Assembly (NCBI GenBank): GCA_018340805.1
Contig: JACMZG010001911.1
Location: 32,337,723-32,401,722 of the forward strand
Length of the DNA stretch: 64,000 bases
Direction of reading: 5' to 3'
Source: Microvelia longipes
Taxonomy: Eukaryota > Arthropoda > Insecta > Hemiptera > Veliidae
Shown: piece by piece, positions 45,852 to 56,500 of the stretch
Layout: each line of letters begins with the position of its first letter
Position numbering within the stretch: position 1 is the stretch's first letter
Position numbers and translations under genes: made by a program
Notes under the pieces: generated by a model
What the model saw: only the letters and a program-made list of their open reading frames with translations
The model's database searches: none
What the model was told of the DNA's origin: nothing

Positions 45852-48800
45852 CTGAAATTAAAAAAAAAAACACAATTTTAACATTCCTATAAGCATATTT
45901 ATTATATAATTAAAATAAACTCATCTTCTTTTCTTTATTTTCAATTCCACATTTTAAGAATAAGATAATAAGTTATGATTGTAAGCTGTTTGATTGAATT
46001 TAAATGTCTCTATATTCAAATACACTCCATAATTATTAAAATTGTATGACTGAGTAATAATTGATTAATAAATAATCAAATAGCATTATTCTACAAAGCT
46101 TCTATCAAAGTCTATTGTAACTAAAGGAGAGATGAGGATGCTCATATAATCAATCAACTCCTTATATTAGATAATTATAGATTCCACTAAGAGCCAGATA
46201 AATTTAGGATATAACTCTAATATTATTCATTAAAATAAAGTATCAATAATATTTCTTGGATTAATAGAATAGAATTTTATTTAGAAGTACAAAAACTTAA
46301 GTTTGGATTAAAATCAAAGAAATTTTAAGGTTTTCATTATCTCTATGGTTATCTAATTGCTAGATATATCTTTTCTATTATTCCATGCATTCAAAAGAAA
46401 TTTTTAAGTTAATTAACATATCATTTCTCATTTAGTACAATTATAAAACTCTGTTAGTTATTTAATCAATCAAATAATTACAATAGAATAGTAATGTATA
46501 TAATGAAAGAAAGCAAAACAAATAATAATTTACCATGACTGGATAGCGGCATAAAGGTACTCCAAGAAGAGCTAAGGTGTGGAAGAAATGATACCTATTC
46601 GCGTTTTCAAAAGCACGCTTTCTTTCATCATCAATTTCTTTGTTAGGTATAATCTCTAAAAAATACAAGCAGAGACATTAATTTAAAGGTAAAAACATAA
46701 ATAAATAATGATAAAAATAATGTAGCTAAAAATGAAAAAAGCGCCCTCAGATATGTATTAATATCATATAATATTATTATCATTGAAAAATAATGTAGAA
46801 TAAAAAGTTAAAGTGCATTTTCAAGAGTTGGACATTTGTAACCTCCTGAATACAAGTGGGTCATAAATAATATATGGATAAAGTTAGTGATAAAATAGTG
46901 ATTTACTAAATATAAAGAATTCATAAGATTTAGATGTCAGCAAATAATGCATAACCCTTAAGATAGTAAGAAAATGTAGTTTTAAAGCAACATGTAAAAG
47001 ATAGGTCCTTTATAAAATAGACCACACACCTGATCAGTTATATAAAAAAAGCACTTAAAAGCATCATATTAAATACACTTACAATAATCATAGCATAATA
47101 TTTATTTTATTGTTACTATAAGGACCACACTTGATGTCAAAGTCCCTAAATTTAGGCCAACGGCACAAAGATGTTTTATTTTCTTTTTTATCCAATTCTT
47201 ATCCAACAACAAAAATACATAGCAAACAATATAAAAATTATTAGCTTAACTTGAGAAGAGAAACAAGTGAAGAAAATAACTTACTATGTGCTCCATAAGC
47301 GCCAAGAATAACAGCTATGGCACCACTAAACCCAGCAATACGAAAGAATACTCCACCACTTTTGGCTAATTTCCACAAAGGATCAGGTTCCATAACAATA
47401 ACTTGAGGTTGAGCTTTTGGCATAACCCCTTGAACAGTGGTTAATAAAGACTGGGTCTAAAAATATAAAAAAGAATAAAGATTAAAATAAGAGTTTATGA
47501 ATTATGTAAGATAAGATAACAAATTAAAACTATTTTAACTCAGTTTTTAAGTAATTAAAATAGTTATAGTAATAATTGCTTGAAATCAGGGTTAAAATAA
47601 AAATAGACACATACTTTTTCTTTTCAACTCATAAGAAACAAAAAGACAAAAGATCTCTCTACTCACATAGATTTATTTTAATAACAACAAGCAATATTTC
47701 GGCTCCAATAAATAATTTATTTTACACAACCAACTACTTTATCTATTTTACCAATAAATAAATTATATTAGAAAGGATAAAGGAGATATTTAAAACGGTA
47801 AACAGGTTGTTAATTACTAAATACACACAGAGCATTTAACAGGTGATGGTACTTGTATTGTATTGTATTGTATTCTCGTTAAATATTAGTTCGTATGCTG
47901 TATTAGTTCAATTGGTCTAAAAATGATGGCATAATCTTTGATAGTGAAGGTAAAACTCAGGTTATAAAGAAGCTATAACAAAAAATTATACAACAAATAA
48001 TTTCTATATAATAACAAATCATTTCTTTTTTACAATAAGGTATAATAATATACTCTGCCAGCTGTAGCACACACTTATATCATTTATATAAGTTTACCTT
48101 ACAAACATAAAAATTATTATATAAATAGTAATAGATAAATTACAATATAATTTCTTATCTACAAACTATAAGGTAATATTGTATATTATTTCATATCAAA
48201 AAGCCTTTTGAAAAACTGCCTGCCCTAAAAAACTAGCGCTAGTTTTTAAAAATCAATTTTTAAAAAAGAAAAGACTTTTCTCAGGTCATTTTTTGACGTT
48301 TCAAACATAGAGATATGTTGATGTACACAGTAATATATCTCTATGGCCCTTTTGACATTTACTACGTATACACAGCATATTTAACAGGCGATCGTATGCA
48401 ATATGGTCAACTAACTTCACGGTTCTTACAGCGTCTTTGTTTAGTCGATCGAGTGAGATTGGTAAGCATCTGGCTCTTGGGTCGTCAGCCTACCTTACTA
48501 GAGTACATGCTAAACGCATAACATTCATGTATTGATGTTTAGTCTATAAAAACATATTTCAGGCGTTTTTTAAAAATAGTTCCTCCTTGTCAATTCTAAA
48601 CAACCAGTGCAAAGTATACGAATTTCATACATTAAAATGCGTTTATGAAACTTCTTCAACTAATGCGTTATTTAGGTCGTTGAACTTTTAACACAAAATA
48701 TGGCTAATACCTGATTTATCTTATATTTAAGTATACTTTGTTATATATTACTATTTGTTTAAACATTTTAATCAACTATAATATTACAGTAATGTCATTA

Positions 48801-51800
48801 AGCCCTTTTTTTTTACATAATTAAAAGGAATACATGTAAAGATATATATGCAACAAATATATTTTAATACATTTTAAATATTGTTTAACTATGTATATAA
48901 CGTCAATATTAGGGCTCCAAAACTCGTAGAAACCCTCCTAGGGCTCAAATATTCCGCAACCACGGAAAATAAGAGTTCTTGGGTCTCTATGTTTTATCGT
49001 TTCTAAGAGTCTAATATTGCTTAACTATGTATATAAAGTCAATATTAGGGCTCCAAAACTCGTAAAAACCCTCCTAGGGCTCAAATATTCCGCAACCACA
49101 GAAAATAAGAGTTCTTGGGTCTCTATGTTTTTATCGTTTCTAAGGGTCTAATAATGCTTAAATATGCATATAAAGTCAATATTAGGGCTTAGAAACTCGT
49201 AGAAACCCTCCTGGGGCTCAAATATTCCGCAATTACAGAGAATAAGAGTTCTTGGTCTCTTGGTTTTTATCGTTTCTAAGGGTCTAATATTGCTTAACTA
49301 TGTATATAAAGTCAATATTAGGGCTCCGAAACTCGTAAAAACCCTCCTGGGGCTCAAATAATTTGCAATCACGGAGAATAAGAGTTCTTGGGTCTCTATG
49401 TTTTTATCGTTTCTAAGGGTCTAATATTGCTTAACTATGTATATAAGTCAATATTAGGGCTCCAAAACTCGTAAAAACCCTCCTGGGGCTCAAATATTCC
49501 GCAATCACGGAGAATAAGAGTTCTTGGGTCTCTATGTTTTTATCGTTTCTAAGGGTCTAATATTGCTTAACTATGTATATAAAGTCAATATTAGGGCTCC
49601 GAAACTCGTAAAAACCCTCCTAGGGCTCAAATATTACACAATCACGGAGAATAAGAGTTCTTGGGTCTCTAGGTTTTTATCGTTTCTAAGGGTCTAATAT
49701 TGCTTAACTATGTATATAAAGTCAATATTAGGGCTCCGAAACTCGTAGAAACCCTCCTAGGGCTCAAATATTACACAATCACGGAGAATAAGAGTTCTTG
49801 GGTCTCTAGGTTTTTATAGTTTCTAAGGGTCTAATATTGCTTAACTATGTATATAAAGTCAATATTAGGGCTCCAAAACTCGTAAAAACCCTCCTGGGGC
49901 TCAAATATTTCGCAATCACGGAGAATAAGAGTTCTTGGGTCTCTATGTTTTTATCGTTTCTAAGGGTCTAATATTGCTTAACTATGTATATAAAGTCAAT
50001 ATTAGGGCTCCAAAACTCGTAAAAACCCTACATTAAAAATACTTTTAAAAAATCGTTACCTACCATAAAAAGTCAAAAATATAAGAGACAAAAAGAAAAA
50101 ACCAACTCCATTTTTATCCTTCCTTGGTTATTAAAGCCAATATTAGGGCTCCGAAACTCGTAGAAACCCTCCTGGGGCTCAAATATTCCGCAATCACGGA
50201 GAATAAGAGTTCTTGGGTCTCTATGTTTTTATCGTTTCTAAGGCCCTAATATTGCTTAAATATGCATATAAAGTCAATATTAGGACACTAAATATTTTAC
50301 TTGGCCATGTAGATGGCTATGTTTGAAGCGCCTTTAAAAGAAGAGATTTTTAGAAAGCCGCATACTTTGATATGCGTAATTTGTTGAATTGATTTGCTAG
50401 AATTGATGTTTAGTTTTTTTAAATGGATTTACATATATTTCTGATTATTTTCCTTTCAAGTTGAGAGGGGGCTGTTTTCAACAAAAAATGAAATATTTTA
50501 CTTGGTACATTATGGTAATTTCTTTTAGAACCTTTGTTGTTACATCTCTGTGTTTTTATAATTTGCAATCACGGAGAATAAGAGTTCTTGGGTCTCTATG
50601 TTTTTATCGTTTCTAAGGGTCTAATATTGCTTAACTATGTATATAAAGTCAATATTAGGGCTCCAAAACTCGTAAAAACCCTCCTGGGGCTCAAATATTC
50701 CGCAATCACGGAGAATAAGAGTTCTTGGGTCTCTATGTTTTTATCGTTTCTAAGGGTCTAATATTGCTTAACTATGTATATAAAGTCAATATTAGGGCTC
50801 CGAAACTCGTAGAAACCCTCCTAGGGCTCAAATATTACACAATCACGGAGAATAAGAGTTCTTGGGTCTCTAGGTTTTTATCGTTTCTAAGGGTCTAATA
50901 TTGCTTAACTATGTATATAAAGTCAATATTAGGGCTCCGAAACTCGTAGAAACCCTCCTAGGGCTCAAATATTACACAATCACGGAGAATAAAGAGTTCT
51001 TGGGTCTCTAGGTTTTTATAGTTTCTAAGGGTCTAATATTGCTTAACTATGTATATAAAGTCAATATTAGGGCTCCAAAACTCGTAAAAACCCTCCTGGG
51101 GCTCAAATATTCCGCAATCACGGAGAATAAGAGTTCTTGGGTCTCTTGGTTTTTATCGTTTCTAAGGGTCTAATAATGCTTAAATATGCATATAAAGTCA
51201 ATATTAGGGCTTAGAAACTCGTAGAAACCCTCCTGGGGCTCAAATATTCCGCAATTACGGAGAATAAGAGTTCTTGGGTCTCTTGGTTTTTATCGTTTCT
51301 AAGGGTCTAATATTGCTTAACTATGTATATAAAGTCAATATTAGGGCTCCGAAACTCGTAAAAAACCCTCCTGGGGCTCAAATAATTTGCAATCACGGAG
51401 AATAAGAGTTCTTGGGTCTCTATGTTTTTATCGTTTCTAAGGGTCTAATATTGCTTAACTATGTATATAAAGTCAATATTAGGGCTCCAAAACTCGTAAA
51501 AACCCTTACGTTAAAAATATTTTTAAAAAATCGTTACCTACCATAAAAAGTCAAAAATATAAGAGACAAAAAGAAAAAAACCAACTCCATTTTTATCCTT
51601 CCTTGGTTATTTAAAGCCAATATTAGGGCTCCGAAACTCGTAGAAACCCTCCTGGGGCTCAAATATTCCGCAATCACGGAGAATAAGAGTTCTTGGGTCT
51701 CTATGTTTTTATCGTTTCTAAGGCCCTAATATTGCTTAAATATGCATATAAAGTCAATATTAGGACTAAATATTTACTTGGCCATGTAGATGGCTATGTT

Positions 51801-53448
51801 TGAAGCGCCTTTAAAAGAAGAGATTTTTAGAAAGCCGCATACTTTGATATGCGTAATTTGTTGAATTGATTTGCTAGAATTGATGTTTAGTTTTTTTAAA
51901 TGGATTTACATATATTTCTGATTATTTTCCTTTCAAGTTGAGAGGGGGCTGTTTTCGACAAAAAATGAAATATTTTACTTGGTACATTATGGTAATTTCT
52001 TTTAGAACCTTTGTTGTTACATCTCTGTGTTTTTATTATATACTGTTTAATTTATTACATAAAAATATTTTCCGAAGAACACAGCTTCAGCGGTAGTCTG
52101 ATTTGTGTACAAAACTCTCTAGCATAAATACATTAGGAGCTACGATGATAACAGACATACACACAGATACAGACAGACAACTTTGTGAAAACCGCTCAGG
52201 AGGCCTTTAAAACACCTTTTTTTTTTTATTTATTTATTTCCATATTTACAATAAAATTATTAAGCAACATAAACAAATTAATACATTAAACATGACGGTT
52301 AAATATATATAGAACTTAAAATTAAATATTTATGAACCATTGACACCGTCAATTAAAAACTGGTGACCATTCTGCTGCTGTGATAAATTACAGGAATCTT
52401 TCCACTTTTAAGGCAGAAGCCCTGTGTTGTGGAATGATTGTCTGTGTACTTTACTCAACAAAACATCTATTCAAACCATGTATAGAATTTTATATACCAT
52501 GTGATTTATATTTGTGAACTAAATAAAAATTTCTGTTTATATAGTTTTAGTGGTTTGTATAATAAAAACGACCTTAGACCATAGATTTTAAACTCACCTG
52601 AACTAGATTAGATTATCTGTTTATTTTATCATCTTTTTCTTGTTTATTTATGAGAATCAATTTTATTTTTTTAGTAAAGACTGTTTTTGAAAGATTAAAA
52701 TTTATGTATTTAGGTAAATTATTGTATAGTTTAGTACCGATGAATTTCCATTGCCTTTGTCCCATGGTGGTTTTCATAAATGGCTCAATCAACGTTTCTT
52801 TATGAGCTGATCTTGTTTTACCTATAACTCTAGGCATTTCTAGATTATGTTTGTGGAGTTGATTAAGTGAAACCATTTGATACATATATTCTATTTTCAA
52901 AATATTTAGTTCTTTAAATAGAGGGCCTGATCTTTCCTCTCTATCCCTATTTTGTCACCTAAAACGGATAATTCCGGTGACATCCCGGTTTCGAATTTTT
53001 TGGCAAACACAATATTTTTTCTAGATACATACTACGGTATAATTGAGAAAAAGTAAAAATCAATCAAATATCTTTTACCTTCTCCATTTGTAAATATTTG
53101 ACTATGTTAATCTATGAAACATTAATTTTAAAAATTTTGTAAGTATTATTAAAAAAGTTTTATTTCAAGATTTCGATTTGACATAGCGTTCGAAAATTAT
53201 TTTGTTTTATAGGAAAATCAAGAAACAAAGTTAGGCGTATTTTCTTTTAAATGAGTGCTTCTGTGCTAACACCCTATTTCTAGCTTATGTTTCCGTTTCT
53301 TCTCGTTACTTTTAACGAGTAGTTACTTTTAGTTACACTAAAAGTAACTACTTGTTACTTTTAGAAAATTTGCTAAGAAAAAATGTGCTCAAGGGGTCAT
53401 GGAGGTGAGGGGAGGTGGATTTTTAGGGATGGGGGTCTCCCTGAACAA

Positions 53449-53511
<63 letters not shown>

Positions 53512-56500
53512 ATGTTTATATGAATAAATAACTTTTACATATGTATGTCCTAGACTAAAATTTTCTAAAGCTTCCTCGGATCGAAATTAAACTTGGTACA
53601 AAAATTAACTTTGTTAATGTCCCTAACCCTATTGTTTATGAAATATGTGTGATGTCAATAACCCACATAAATGACCCCACAAACATTACAACAAATCAAA
53701 AATCTTCAAATTGTGTTTAGATTAGGCTGAAAGTTTTTACACATTTACTACTTTGAATGGTTCATAAACAAATCGATTGACTTGATCGTGTTATTGATTG
53801 ACATATATATGTAAACAAAATATTATGTAATCAACTGACATATAAACAAATAAAGTTTTTTCTCTAATACATTTAAAAATTCGCTTATATCGTGGCAGTA
53901 TAACACTTATGTAAACCAGTAAGATGACGAACTGCTAAAGTAAAACAAACATGTGGCCGCAAAGCGGCCACATGAGGCGCCCCCGCGTCGACGCCGCGTA
54001 GCGGCCGGGGCAAGAGCGGCAAAGAGGTCGAAGCCCCTTGTTTTTTACGACATTTTCAAAGGAAATGCGATTAAAACTTTCAAAGGTAAGCATTAACTGC
54101 TTATCTCTTCTATTAACTGGCTTTAAGTTTGTGAAATAATAGTATGTGGCGCCAACTTTGTAATAATGTGCATAGTTTAGTATGCTAATAATAGGATAAA
54201 GTTCCTTTGAGAGCATGAATTTGCAAAGAAAATTCTTTCGGCACGCGGACCTCTTGAACCCGCATAGTATATACTTATTGTATATTTAATGTTAATAAAG
54301 AAAAAACAATTTTATAAAATAAGTTAAAATCTTATAAGGGCTTCTTAGGGACATTAGTGGCATCAATAGGGATGACATTGCATCTAATTGAGTTGTATGC
54401 AGAGGGGATTTGTCCAGTTATTAATACTACTACTCTGCTGCAATGATAAACAAATGCAAAAGGTAAATAATTCAGGCGCGGTGGTCCGGATGTCGGGCGA
54501 ATTGCCTTTGGGATGCGTGGTTCCGTGCTTAACAACAAAGACGGTAATTTTTAGTGCGTCCTGGTAAAGACGATAATTTTTTATCGTTTTTTACATTATA
54601 TAGGTTATAACTACTAAATAATTCCAGCGCGGTGGTCCGCATGTCGGGCGAATTTCATTTAGAATGCGTGTTTCCGTGCTTAAAATCCCATTTCTTGCTT
54701 AAGGTTCCGATTTATGCTTTAGAACCTAAGCAGTTACTCAATTGTCAAGCACTGCTTGCAACTTATTTTTTCTGTATTTTTCAAAAGAAATGCTCTCAAA
54801 GGTTGATTTTTGTACCAAGTTTGATTAAAAATATTATTCCGTTCGAATGATAGAGTGTTTACAAGAAAGTGTTTAGAAATACATATATATATATATATAA
54901 CACACATACATATTAAGTTTCGCGAAACGTATGTTTCGTCATTAGGGACCTCTGAAACGGATTTGTGTTGTGGTCCGAGGTTCGACTTCCGCCATGACGC
55001 CTATCCCATTAGCAAATTTATTTCAAAGGAAATTAGAAACCGCCGTACTGAGAAATTCTTAGCAATCATTTTGAAATATGGAAGTTTTATAATCCCTTCT
55101 AAGAAACTTTAATACCTTCCTTCCTGTACAATTCTCATGAAAACAATCAAAGCAGTGACACAAACCTGAAGCAACAATTTATATCTATTTTTTATTTATA
55201 TTTATTTATTTATTTATATTTATTAACATAGTTTGACATTTATGTTCTTTTTTTCATGATACTATGAAAGCAGTGTAATGACAAGAGAATGACAGATGTT
55301 AACAAATATGTAGCCTGTAATTTAAAAAAAACGCATAGAAAAATATTGAATTAAAAATAGGTTAAATTTTCTACTTCATAAATAAAATAATATTATAACT
55401 CGTTCCCTATTAAATACTTTAACTTCCTTACTTCTTAAAAGGAGGAGAAAGCATTGCATAATTTAAATACTATATGTAAAATAAAAATTTAATTTTAACG
55501 TACTTTCATAAATATAATTGTACTAAATTGTAATATAAGTAATTATAATATCCAATTATGTAATAATATACAGGGCTGACCAAAAGTCCCTTTTAAATTA
55601 TAATTGTTAGATGTAAATCAATGAAATTAGGGTACTTTCTTTGATGTGGTTAACTTCGGGTCTCTCTTGCAACAACAAATTTTACAAAAAAAGAAGTAAA
55701 CAAATTTATTGGAAAGTAAACTTTTATTGGACTGATTGGGTTCTAAGATAAATAATATTTTGTCTAAGACTAGGTATAAGTGCCCGGCCGTAAAAATTGA
55801 TGATTTTAACTTAAAATTAAAGCATTAGTATTGACATTAAAAACAAATTTCGTAAAATCCGGTGTTGCATTGGCCAAACAAGTTAACAACATTGCAAAAA
55901 AAGAGCTCCCTTTACACAAAAAAAACCTTCTATTCCATTAATTTATGTCTAATGGTTCACAATTTAGCGATTCAAGAATTTAAGGATTAAAGTTTTACCC
56001 CGCACGTAAATTAAAAGGAATGAATCAGAATGTAAATATCGTATATATATCGTTCTATATGAAACGTAATAACACATTTAATACAATGCTTTAAAAATCC
56101 ATACTGTCATAAAAAATTATACTTACAAAAATACGCCATTGTCTAAGGTAGTTGCAGTTAATAATAAAATTCATTTTAAGTATTCAGCTAAAGCATTATT
56201 AGACCCTTAGAAACGATAAAAACCTAGAGACCCAAGAACTCTTATTCTCCGTGATTGCGGAATATTTGAGCCCCAGGAGGGTTTTTACGAGTTTCGGAGC
56301 CCTAATATTGACTTTATATACATAGTTAAGCAATATTAGACCCTTAGACACAATAAAAACCTAGAGACCCAAGAACTCTTATTCTCCGTGATTGCGGAAT
56401 ATTTGAGCCCCAGGAGGGTTTTTACGAGTTTCGGAGCCCTAATATTGACTTTATATACATAGTTAAGCAATATTAGACCCTTAGAACCGATAAAAACATA

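Noticed and set aside
45640..45873. 77-residue minus-strand frame as a gene
   Set aside because: It is an out-of-frame shadow of TMEM256 exon 4.
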